Below, in pieces: positions 18,136 to 26,039 of a stretch of 34,800 nt of DNA. How positions within the stretch are numbered: position 1 is the first letter of the stretch; every line of letters begins with the position of its first letter. The notes beneath the pieces were generated by a model that did not search any database, was not told the origin of the DNA, and was given only the letters and a program-made list of their open reading frames with translations. This stretch comes from Peloplasma aerotolerans (GTDB lineage: Bacteria > Bacillota_I > Bacilli_A > Acholeplasmatales > Acholeplasmataceae). The stretch covers positions 1 to 34,800 of the forward strand of contig NZ_JASCXW010000019.1 in assembly GCF_030012175.1 (NCBI RefSeq). Direction: 5' to 3'. Made by a program: the position numbers and the translations under genes.

Positions 18136-20168
18136 TGAAAAAATATATTATATTATTATTTATTTTACTCACGGTTTTGATTCCATCCCTAGAAGTCAAA
18201 GCCAACGGGTTACCTTACACAACATTTACGTATAGCAGTTCTACAGGTAGACTTGTTCCAACACAAGATGCTTATTTACCGTTGTCTATTCAAGATAACC
18301 TTGGTGGACTGACTTTAAATGGTCCAAGAGATTTAACAATTGACCGAGATGATAATATTTATATTGCGGACTATGGAAATTCAAGAGTTGTTAAGTATAG
18401 CCTGCAAACAGATATTGTTTCTATCATTGGCGAAGGTATATTAAACCAACCATCAGGTGTTCACGTTGGATTTGATGGTAATCTTTATGTAGCAGATTTC
18501 GGGAATAAGGAAGCATATCAATTTATATATGATCAAGATACTGATACTTACACGTTAGGTACTATTTATAGTAAACCAATTAACACACCATTTTTTAGAG
18601 ATACTGATGCTTTTGATCCAACCAAAATTATTACCGATCGTGGGCATAATGTTTACATATTATTAGCTGGTAACATTAATGGTTTAGCAGAGTATGAAAA
18701 TAATGGAAACTTCTTTGGATTCTTTGGTGGAAACCAAATTCCAAACACTTGGGATAACGTCTTAAAGTCGATACTATTTGATGAGCAACAACGTAGACAG
18801 TGGTTCCAAATGATTCCTAAACCTGTTTATAATATCGCAATTGATCGCGATGGACTGATTTTAACAACAACAAAAGGTGAGATGGGGTATCTTAAACTTA
18901 ATATTGCAAACCTTGTATATAATCAATCTGTTTGGGGTCTTGAAAATACTGAAGACTTATTCGTTGGCCCTTATAACACGATTTTTACGATTAGTTCTGA
19001 TGGATATATTATTGAGTATGGTCCAGAAGGTTCAGTATTGTTTGCATTTAGTGGACCAGATACCAATAACCAAAAAGGTTTATTTAAAACTGCATCCGGT
19101 ATTGCTGTAGATTCAAAAAGCAATATTTATGCCATTGACCAAACATCTAACTCACTACAAGTATTTATACCTACAGAGTTTGCTAAACTTGTTCATTATG
19201 CAATTGATTTATATCAAGATGGTAAATACTTAGAATCACTCGAACCATGGCAAGAAGTTTTAAAAATGAATAATTTATTTGACCTTGCAAATAAAGGAAT
19301 TGGTGATGCACACTTTTCTAATATGGATTATGAAAGTGCAATGATTTATTATGAAGTTGCTAGAGACACTCAAGGATATTCAAACGCATTTTGGGAAGTT
19401 AGAAATACAGCATTGCTTAATAGTGGTGAAATCATCGTTGGTTTCCTATTAGGATTTATTCTATTGTTTATAATCAATAACGTCATCCATTTTATGGATT
19501 TCGTTAAAAAACCAATTAGAAAATTAAAAACTTATTTATCGCAGTTTAAACTATATAATGAGTTAGTTTTCCCGTTTTACATCTTTAAGCATCCAGGTGA
19601 TGGTTATTATGGAATAAAGAGAGAAGCTAAAACATCTAATCTATCTGCAACTATATATTTATTGTTATTCTTTGTGGCATATGTTTACTGGATTTTTGAA
19701 ACAAACTTCTTGTTTAATAACCATATTCCAGCTGAAATCAATATGTTCCAGCAAATGACAACTATATTCTTACCATTCTTCTTATGGGTAGTTGCCAATT
19801 ATCTAGTATGTAGCATTAGAGATGGTGAAGGTAAATTAAGTGATGTCTATCAGGCATCAGCATCTACCTTACTTCCGATGATTATTGCATTCCCAATTTT
19901 AACCATCGTCTCCAAAGGTTTGACATACAATGAAGCATTTATTTATTCAACATTGCTGTTCATAGCAGTAGCGATAACCGTCATCTATATGATTATAATG
20001 GTTAAGGAAATTCATTTCTATGATATGAAACCTACCATTGGAAATATATTCATTAGTATCTTTACAGCATTGATGATTTTAGCTGTTCTTTTCATTGTGT
20101 ATTTATTATTAAATGAGGTTTGGGTACTCATAACAGATGTTATAAGGGAGTTGATGATCCGTGGTTAA
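18135..20168 (+). CDS. NHL beta-propeller / TPR / Yip1-like membrane protein
   Basis: This 677-aa protein has an uncommon three-part design. A signal peptide (about 1-23, ending VKA) is followed by an extracellular NHL-type beta-propeller (about 40-350), with repeats such as PRDLTIDRDDNIYIADYGNSRV, PSGVHVGFDGNLYVADFGN and ASGIAVDSKSNIYAIDQ. Two TPR-like helical pairs (about 355-425) come next, then a transmembrane helix at 433-455. The C-terminal Yip1-like region (about 473-677) contains KHPGDGYYGIKRE and five or so more membrane spans. NHL propellers usually bind proteins or polymers; Yip1-type domains are of unknown role in bacteria. Its place between two permease pairs suggests an accessory of glucan import or assembly of the surface complex. 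It overlaps its neighbours by 1 and 8 bases. Domain calls are by eye; function is unknown. Confidence 0.75.
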   Translation: MKKYIILLFILLTVLIPSLEVKANGLPYTTFTYSSSTGRLVPTQDAYLPLSIQDNLGGLTLNGPRDLTIDRDDNIYIADYGNSRVVKYSLQTDIVSIIGEGILNQPSGVHVGFDGNLYVADFGNKEAYQFIYDQDTDTYTLGTIYSKPINTPFFRDTDAFDPTKIITDRGHNVYILLAGNINGLAEYENNGNFFGFFGGNQIPNTWDNVLKSILFDEQQRRQWFQMIPKPVYNIAIDRDGLILTTTKGEMGYLKLNIANLVYNQSVWGLENTEDLFVGPYNTIFTISSDGYIIEYGPEGSVLFAFSGPDTNNQKGLFKTASGIAVDSKSNIYAIDQTSNSLQVFIPTEFAKLVHYAIDLYQDGKYLESLEPWQEVLKMNNLFDLANKGIGDAHFSNMDYESAMIYYEVARDTQGYSNAFWEVRNTALLNSGEIIVGFLLGFILLFIINNVIHFMDFVKKPIRKLKTYLSQFKLYNELVFPFYIFKHPGDGYYGIKREAKTSNLSATIYLLLFFVAYVYWIFETNFLFNNHIPAEINMFQQMTTIFLPFFLWVVANYLVCSIRDGEGKLSDVYQASASTLLPMIIAFPILTIVSKGLTYNEAFIYSTLLFIAVAITVIYMIIMVKEIHFYDMKPTIGNIFISIFTALMILAVLFIVYLLLNEVWVLITDVIRELMIRG

Positions 20169-22554
20169 ATTCATGAAATATGTCATTGTAATCGTTATAT
20201 TTACAATGTTAACTGCTGGTATCGTTTATGGTAGTAGTGGTTCATTCGATGTGGCAAATGAAATTGATGTAGAAGAAAACTATCCATACATTAATCAAAT
20301 GCTACTTGAAAGTTCTAGATATACTCAAAAAGAGGAAGAAGACCCACAAGTTCTATCTAATTATCACGATAATTTTACCCTTTTTTACACACCACAAGAA
20401 TTAGATACTTTAGGTTTTGATTTAATGTTTGATACAACAGAACTTGCAGTATATTTTGAACTAGATTCATTTTCAATGATTGTTCACAATAAAATAACCA
20501 ATTATTTCTGGTCATCTAGACCGGAGTTTCAAGGTGTATCAGGAACGAGAGAAGATAATACAAGAAACCGTAATATGATGAATTCTGGAATTTGGGTTGA
20601 ATATGTTAGAGCACTTAATGTTTCTACAGCAACTATTCAAACTGAATCCATTTACTCACTTGCCAATGTTAGTTATGCAAATGCAGGTGATGTCACAGAA
20701 GATGAGCCAGATCGTTTAAGACCTTACTATTTAGTAGATCAAAGCTATAATTATCTTCGTGTAAGAAATGATATCGTTAACCAAACAGCAAATTCATTTA
20801 CTGTTAATGTTGATATTAAAGCATTAGATTTCAACTTTGATGTTGAAATCAGTTTAAATCAAGGTTCACTAGAAGTTTATATTCCAGTAGATCGAATTGA
20901 AGAATCAGGTGATATTTTCCGTCTACTTGGAATTCAAGTATTCCCATATTTTGGTGCAGCAAGAGAAAATAATTTTCCTGGCTATATTGTCATACCTGAT
21001 GGTGTTGGTGCGTTAGTTAGAACAAACGCAAGACATAATACATATTTCCAAGCACGTTTTTATGGTAGTGATATTGGATATGGCACGATGACCATACCCA
21101 ACTTAACAGTTCCTATTTTTGGTATCATTCATGAATCTGGTGCAAACGGATATTTTGTAAACGTCCTAGAAGGATCTGAAAATGCACAATTACTCGCTAA
21201 TTTCTGGGGTAGTAATACTAGATATCATCGTATCGGTACGAGATATAATGTTAGACATATTTATCGATACATCATTAACAAAGCAGGTGATGGTAATGAT
21301 ACCATTGCTGAGCATATGACGACTCAAGATTTAAGATTGTCTTATCAATTTTTATCAAACGATGAAGCATCTTATGTAGGTATGGCAAATGGATATAGAG
21401 ATTATTTAATCGAAGAGGGTATTTTGACACAAAGAGAAAAAGTTGTTGATGGCAATATTCCAATTCAGCTAGATTACTTAATGTCAGATCATGAACCATC
21501 GTTTATTGGTACAACTCGAGTCACAATGACAACATCTTCACAAGTCTTAAATGCCTATGAATTCTTTAAGTCTGAAGGTATCAATAATCAACAACTCACT
21601 TTAATGGGATGGAGTAGAGATGGATTTATTAATCAAAGTCCATATCGTACAAACAGTTGGGATAAGAAAGGCATTGAGCAATTATCAGAGTATGTGATTG
21701 CTGATGGAAATGCAGTGTATTTAAATAATGATTATGTCGTTTCTTCTGAATTATCAAGACGTGTTCTATATAATAGAGATGTCGCTAGAGCACTCAATCG
21801 ATTAAAAATTGTACGAAATAGAAGGAACCTAAATGGTCAAGTTACACAAATTTATCACTTATATCCAGAGCAAAGTCTTGCAATGGCAAAAAATGATTTA
21901 GCATTCTTTAATGATTTGGGAGTTTCAGGATTGTCTATGAATCAATTAGGTTCAACGTTATTCAGTTATTATGATCAAGGGAATTATGGTAGAAGTTTTG
22001 GTATTGCTTATTATCAAGAAATTGCTGAATTATATGATCAACTTGTATTGTCTAGCTCAAATGCATATATGTATCAGTATTTAGATGGTTATACCAACAT
22101 GGCAATAACAAACAGTCAGTATGATTACTATACAGATCTTGTGCCTTTGATACCGATTATTTTAAAAGGAAGTATTTCTTACTATACACCATATTTAAAC
22201 TTTAATGCATTAGCTGAAGATCGTTATTTAACCATGGTTGATTTTGCAATCAATCCAAGTTATATCCTCACACATGAAAACACATATAAAATGCGATATA
22301 CAGCATCGAATATTTTCTACACAACAACACTATCTGATTATGAAGATGATATCGTTACTGCATATCATTATGTTAACAACGCACTAAAACATGTTACACA
22401 TGCATATATTGTTGACCGTGAAGTATTGGATACAGGTCTCGTTAAGGTGAGTTATTCTAATCAAGTATCAATTATTGTTAACTATAACTATACATCAAGA
22501 AATGTAGATGCTTTAACGATCGCTGCAAGAAGTTATGAGGTGATATTACCATGA
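20161..22554 (+). CDS. Exported DUF5696-like protein
   Basis: This 797-aa protein carries an N-terminal signal or anchor segment (about 5-24, no lipobox). The IPDGVGALV motif (about 278-286), a GYRDYLIEEGIL segment (about 409-420) and a GWSRDGFINQ segment (about 479-488) fit my recollection of DUF5696 proteins, which look like a sugar-binding beta-sandwich followed by a TIM-barrel-like part. I see no established glycosidase signature, but a catalytic role as an uncharacterised glycosidase is possible. The start is GTG at 20161, favoured by AAGGGAG at 20144-20150 ten bases upstream; ATG at 20173 is a weaker alternative. It overlaps the upstream gene by 8 bases and the next permease by 4 (ATGA). 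Similar DUF5696 genes, as I recall, sit with Yip1-family and ABC sugar permease genes in Paenibacillus-like genomes. Confidence 0.65.
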   Translation: MVKFMKYVIVIVIFTMLTAGIVYGSSGSFDVANEIDVEENYPYINQMLLESSRYTQKEEEDPQVLSNYHDNFTLFYTPQELDTLGFDLMFDTTELAVYFELDSFSMIVHNKITNYFWSSRPEFQGVSGTREDNTRNRNMMNSGIWVEYVRALNVSTATIQTESIYSLANVSYANAGDVTEDEPDRLRPYYLVDQSYNYLRVRNDIVNQTANSFTVNVDIKALDFNFDVEISLNQGSLEVYIPVDRIEESGDIFRLLGIQVFPYFGAARENNFPGYIVIPDGVGALVRTNARHNTYFQARFYGSDIGYGTMTIPNLTVPIFGIIHESGANGYFVNVLEGSENAQLLANFWGSNTRYHRIGTRYNVRHIYRYIINKAGDGNDTIAEHMTTQDLRLSYQFLSNDEASYVGMANGYRDYLIEEGILTQREKVVDGNIPIQLDYLMSDHEPSFIGTTRVTMTTSSQVLNAYEFFKSEGINNQQLTLMGWSRDGFINQSPYRTNSWDKKGIEQLSEYVIADGNAVYLNNDYVVSSELSRRVLYNRDVARALNRLKIVRNRRNLNGQVTQIYHLYPEQSLAMAKNDLAFFNDLGVSGLSMNQLGSTLFSYYDQGNYGRSFGIAYYQEIAELYDQLVLSSSNAYMYQYLDGYTNMAITNSQYDYYTDLVPLIPIILKGSISYYTPYLNFNALAEDRYLTMVDFAINPSYILTHENTYKMRYTASNIFYTTTLSDYEDDIVTAYHYVNNALKHVTHAYIVDREVLDTGLVKVSYSNQVSIIVNYNYTSRNVDALTIAARSYEVILP

Positions 22555-23624
22555 AGAAATTCTTAGGAACTATCAACGACTTATTTGCAAGAGTGTTTAA
22601 AAAAATATCAGTATACTGGACAAAAGTATCTGATTTCTATCTAGTTAAAGTTACACCTATTTTCGATAAAATAAAATACGCATTAACTCATAACTTTATT
22701 ATTCGAAAAAAAGGTTTAAAACTTATTATCTTTTCATTTATAAAAATTAAGATTACCAGAAAAAAAAGAGAAGGGTTTTATGGATATTTATTTGTCTCAC
22801 TTTGGATTATAGGGTTTTTAATATTTACACTGTATCCGATGTTCTATTCTTTCTATTTAAGTCTTCATGAAGCATACTTCAATTTGGAGCAAGGTATTAC
22901 GATGACATATGTTGGCATTGCTAACTATCTAAGTATATTTAGAAGTCAAACATTGTTACCACTTTTTGGAACTTATATTGGAAAAATGATTATTTCTGTA
23001 CCGCTTGTTGTTGTCTTTTCGATTATGATTGCGGTACTGATTAATAACCCTATTAAGCTGAAAGGCTTATGGAGAACTATTTTCTTTCTTCCTGTCGTTA
23101 TCGCGACAGGACCCGTTATTAATGAACTAGCGAATCAAGATGCTACATCATTACCTGCTCTACAAGATAGCGCTGTTCTTAACTATATTTCAGAAAATTT
23201 AGGATCTTGGATAGCAAACCCATTAGAAGCATTACTCACTTCCATGTTACTCATCTTATGGTATGCCGGTATTCCTATTCTCATTTTCTTGGCAGGACTT
23301 CAAAAGATCGATACTTCAATCTATGAAGCTGCATCAATTGATGGAGCTTCTCCATGGGATCGTTTTTGGAAGATTACATTGCCATCAATTAGCCCACTGA
23401 TCAGTGTTAGTATTATTTATATCGTTGTATCTATGTCGCTTTTTGTTGAACCAGATGGTATACTTGCTATTGCAAGGAATCATATGATTGGTGGCACACC
23501 AACGAACTCATTTTTAAATGGTTATGGTTATGCTGCAGCAATCGCTTGGATCTATTTCTTGTTGATGGTCGTCATCATGAGCATTTTCGTCGGCGTTCTT
23601 TCCGCTCGCAGAAGGGAGAGATAA
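22551..23624 (+). CDS. ABC sugar permease, MalF-type with long basic N-terminal extension (pair 2)
   Basis: This membrane subunit of a second carbohydrate importer has 357 aa. The core of about six transmembrane helices begins near residue 78 (GYLFVSLWIIGFLIF), and the EAA loop EAASIDGASPWDRFWKITLP is near 257-276. The first 75 residues are an added Lys/Arg- and aromatic-rich cytoplasmic segment that is absent from the pair-1 permease and may contact the membrane surface or another protein. It starts in an ATGA overlap with the DUF5696-like gene, preceded by GAGGTG. Its partner gene follows after three bases. Confidence 0.9.
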   Translation: MKKFLGTINDLFARVFKKISVYWTKVSDFYLVKVTPIFDKIKYALTHNFIIRKKGLKLIIFSFIKIKITRKKREGFYGYLFVSLWIIGFLIFTLYPMFYSFYLSLHEAYFNLEQGITMTYVGIANYLSIFRSQTLLPLFGTYIGKMIISVPLVVVFSIMIAVLINNPIKLKGLWRTIFFLPVVIATGPVINELANQDATSLPALQDSAVLNYISENLGSWIANPLEALLTSMLLILWYAGIPILIFLAGLQKIDTSIYEAASIDGASPWDRFWKITLPSISPLISVSIIYIVVSMSLFVEPDGILAIARNHMIGGTPTNSFLNGYGYAAAIAWIYFLLMVVIMSIFVGVLSARRRER

Positions 23625-23627
23625 ACC

Positions 23628-24560
23628 ATGAAAAAATTTGACATGAAACATTTTAAAATTAAAGCAAAGAAAATAATGTTTGGTATGAATTTCGTTGATG
23701 GACTCATTTATAAAATCGTTATTTATACATTGTTAATTAGTTTCAGTTATATTTATTTGTACCCAGTATTATTTATGCTTGTTAATAGCTTTATGAGTGT
23801 TGATGACTTAATTAATCCAGGTGTTAAGTGGATTCCAACCATATTGCAGTACTCTAACTATAGTCGAGCTATTGAGGTCTTGCAGTTACCTGCAGCGATA
23901 TGGTCAACAACAGCCTATGTTTTAAAGGTAAGTTTATCAGTTACAATTTCTTCAGCAATAATTGGATATGGTTTTGCTAAATTTGATTTCCCATTAAAGA
24001 AGACAATGTTTGTACTGATGCTTGCTACATTTATATTGCCATCTCAAGTGACTATGGCAGCAAATATGTTAATATTTAGAAATTTAGGATTAATGAGCAC
24101 ACAAAATTCAATGATATTACCAGCTATATTTGGACAAGGGATTAATGCAGCTATTTATATTTTAATATTCTATCAATTCTTTAAAACGATTCCAGGAGTA
24201 TTAATGGAATCAGCAGAAATTGATGGAGCATCGCAATCAAGAATTTTCTTAAAAATAGCCATTCCATTAGCCATTCCATCGTTTATTATTGTTTTCTTAT
24301 TTAGCTTTGTTTGGTATTGGAATGAAACATTTATTACAGCATTATACGTTGGTGGACAAGCAACACTTCCACTAAGGTTACAAGGATTTAGGTCAAGTTA
24401 TGAACTGTTGTTTCCTCCGGGAAGTCCAGGTTCTGAACTTAATGAAGCCATTTCATTAGCTGGGAACATGTTAACCATTTTACCGCTGCTCGTCTTGTAT
24501 TTTATTGCACAAAGATACTTTGTTGAAAGTATCGATAGAACCGGTATTACTGGTGAATAA
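23628..24560 (+). CDS. ABC sugar permease, MalG-type (pair 2)
   Basis: This 310-aa membrane subunit completes the second importer. Six transmembrane helices are predicted. The EAA loop appears as MESAEIDGASQSRIFLKIAIP near 195-215. The N-terminus has a short basic stretch (about 1-25) that echoes the extension on its partner. An AGGGAGAG site at the end of the upstream gene serves as ribosome binding site. The GH16 lipoprotein gene follows nine bases after the stop with its own GGAGG. Confidence 0.92.
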   Translation: MKKFDMKHFKIKAKKIMFGMNFVDGLIYKIVIYTLLISFSYIYLYPVLFMLVNSFMSVDDLINPGVKWIPTILQYSNYSRAIEVLQLPAAIWSTTAYVLKVSLSVTISSAIIGYGFAKFDFPLKKTMFVLMLATFILPSQVTMAANMLIFRNLGLMSTQNSMILPAIFGQGINAAIYILIFYQFFKTIPGVLMESAEIDGASQSRIFLKIAIPLAIPSFIIVFLFSFVWYWNETFITALYVGGQATLPLRLQGFRSSYELLFPPGSPGSELNEAISLAGNMLTILPLLVLYFIAQRYFVESIDRTGITGE

Positions 24561-24569
24561 GGAGGAATT

Positions 24570-25727
24570 ATGAAAAAAATTATTATAATAGTATTATTAT
24601 TGTTTATCTTAGTAGGTTGCGAGACTACCCCAACAGATTCTGGAGAGCCCACACCTTCAGTTCCTAATGGTCTTGAACCACTAACAGCAGTTGATGATTG
24701 CGATGTCCCAACACTTGAAGGTGGATGGGTATGTATATGGGCAGATGAGTTTGAAGGTCCAGATATTGATGAAGATAAATGGAACTTTGAGATTGATGGT
24801 GGTGGTGGAGGTAACAATGAACTTCAGTATTACCGTAAAGAAAATGCATCAATTGAAAATGGTAATTTAATCATTACTGCCAATAGAGAATCTTTTGGTG
24901 GTAGACAATATACATCAGCTAGAATGACAACGAAGTATAAAGGCACTTTTGAGTATGTTAGAATCGTTGTAAGTGCGAAGATGCCAACAGGTAGAGGTAC
25001 TTGGCCAGCAATTTGGATGATGCCTTTAATGAATAGTTATGGTGGATGGCCAAATAGTGGTGAGATAGATATTGTTGAATATGTTGGTTATGATCCAACA
25101 AGAATTCATTCTACAATTCATACGAAAAGATTTAATCATATACTTGGCACTCAGATAGGTTTTAATAAAGTTGTTGAAAATTTGGATACTGAATTTCATG
25201 AATATGAAATGATCTGGTCACCAGGAAATATTCAAAGCTTCCATAATGGTGAAAAATATGCTGAATTCAATTATGTTGCTCAGTTTACACAAGATGCACC
25301 TTATCATGAAGCATTCCCATTTGATCAACCATTCTACTTAATTCTAAACTTAGCAATAGGTGGAAACTGGGGTGGTGTTCAAGGTGTCGATGATTCAATA
25401 TTCCCAGCAACATTTGAGATTGAACATGTCAGAGTCTATAAACAAGATTATGCAGTACTAGATAATGAAGCACCAACAACTCCTGAAGATTTACAGTTAG
25501 CACAGTTAAAAAATACAATTTTCTGGAAAAGATCAACTGATGACTACGGTGTTGAAGAGTATGCTGTCTACTTGGATGGAGCTTTCCATCGCTATGCCAG
25601 TTTGAATCAAATTACATTTAACGGATTAATTGCAGGTGAGACTTATCAGGTTCAAATACAAGCAGTTGATTTTGTTGGTAGAACATCTGAACTTAGTGAC
25701 GTCTTATTATTTACCTATTCAGGCTAA
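24570..25727 (+). CDS. GH16 beta-1,3-glucanase lipoprotein with C-terminal FN3 domain
   Basis: This surface laminarinase of 385 aa starts polysaccharide breakdown outside the membrane. The signal peptide ends in LVGC (Cys17), followed by a Thr/Pro/Ser linker (about 18-45). The GH16 domain (about 46-290) contains GRGTWPAIWMMP and the catalytic ExDxxE as Glu165, Asp167 and Glu170 in GEIDIVEYVG, then the NLAIGGNWGG block. A single fibronectin type III-like domain (about 298-385) closes the protein. Its catalytic core resembles the cytosolic GH16 at 4356, which lacks signal and FN3. It is the last gene of operon B; the terminator is at 25736. GGAGG lies five bases before the ATG. Confidence 0.92.
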   Translation: MKKIIIIVLLLFILVGCETTPTDSGEPTPSVPNGLEPLTAVDDCDVPTLEGGWVCIWADEFEGPDIDEDKWNFEIDGGGGGNNELQYYRKENASIENGNLIITANRESFGGRQYTSARMTTKYKGTFEYVRIVVSAKMPTGRGTWPAIWMMPLMNSYGGWPNSGEIDIVEYVGYDPTRIHSTIHTKRFNHILGTQIGFNKVVENLDTEFHEYEMIWSPGNIQSFHNGEKYAEFNYVAQFTQDAPYHEAFPFDQPFYLILNLAIGGNWGGVQGVDDSIFPATFEIEHVRVYKQDYAVLDNEAPTTPEDLQLAQLKNTIFWKRSTDDYGVEEYAVYLDGAFHRYASLNQITFNGLIAGETYQVQIQAVDFVGRTSELSDVLLFTYSG

Positions 25728-25735
25728 TATTTTAG

Positions 25736-25766
25736 GGATATGTTGACGCATATCCTTTTTATTTTT
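25736..25766 (+). terminator. Terminator of the glucan operon B
   Basis: GGATATG (25736-25742) pairs with CATATCC (25749-25755) around a six-base loop and is followed by TTTTTATTTTT. It closes the roughly 19.6-kb operon that starts at 6117. Confidence 0.85.
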
Positions 25767-25786
25767 GTTTTGTAAAAATGCGAAAT

Positions 25787-25816
25787 TTGAGTTTAAATAC
25801 TAAAAAGAGGTATAAT
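25787..25816 (+). promoter_or_regulatory. Promoter of candidate small RNA
   Basis: The -35 box TTGAGT (25787-25792), an 18-base spacer and a perfect -10 box TATAAT (25811-25816) predict a start near 25823. No open reading frame of note follows before the hairpin terminator at 25899, so the product would be an untranslated RNA. Confidence 0.75.
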
Positions 25817-25822
25817 GGAAGT

Positions 25823-25943
25823 GCCAGATGTGTGTTTTAATCATAATTGGATACTTATCTTTTTCGTAGGTTTTCATGGATTAAAAAACCTCTGGAAAGC
25901 TCTGGTGACGACATTCCCCCCCGTGTCGCCAGAGCGCTTTTTT
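25823..25943 (+). ncRNA. Candidate small RNA (about 120 nt) with C7 loop
   Basis: This stretch has its own promoter and a strong intrinsic terminator but no credible coding frame. AGGTTTT (25868-25874) can pair with AAAACCT (25885-25891). A 5' CCAGA (25824-25828) can close a larger helix with TCTGG at 25891-25895. The terminator stem is GCTCTGGTGAC (25899-25909) with GTCGCCAGAGC (25925-25935), one T-G wobble, and its 15-base loop carries seven consecutive C (25916-25922); TTTTTT follows. Because TCTGG and CCAGA each occur twice, alternative pairings are possible, as in an attenuator. C-rich loops of Firmicute small RNAs pair with Shine-Dalgarno sequences, which is the likely mode here. It does not match SRP RNA, tmRNA, RNase P, T-box or common riboswitch signatures that I can recognise. 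A leader of the following response regulator is the alternative. Confidence 0.6.
25899..25943 (+). terminator. Hairpin terminator of the candidate small RNA
   Basis: An 11-base stem (25899-25909 with 25925-25935), a loop containing C7 and the T6 run at 25938-25943 form one of the most stable terminators in the window. An alternative register pairs CGACA with TGTCG further in. Confidence 0.85.
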
Positions 25944-25977
25944 ATTATATTTCTACTACATTTTTGTTTGATACCTA

Positions 25978-25986
25978 TGGTATAAT
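25978..25986 (+). promoter_or_regulatory. Extended -10 promoter of the response regulator
   Basis: TGGTATAAT is a perfect -10 hexamer (25981-25986) with the TGn extension. No convincing -35 box lies 16-18 bases upstream. It sits between the small-RNA terminator and the response regulator gene, which argues that the latter is transcribed independently. Confidence 0.65.
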
Positions 25987-26039
25987 GAAGTAAACAAGAC
26001 ATAATTTTGTTCTCAGGTGAAAGGAGTTATCCTAATTGA

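Noticed and set aside
24398..24817. 139-codon minus-strand open frame with a Pro/Ser/His-rich product
   Set aside because: It lies antisense to the end of the MalG-type permease and the linker/GH16 part of the lipoprotein. Its low-complexity product comes from the complement of Gly/Asp/Glu-rich codons, and no ribosome binding site or family fits.
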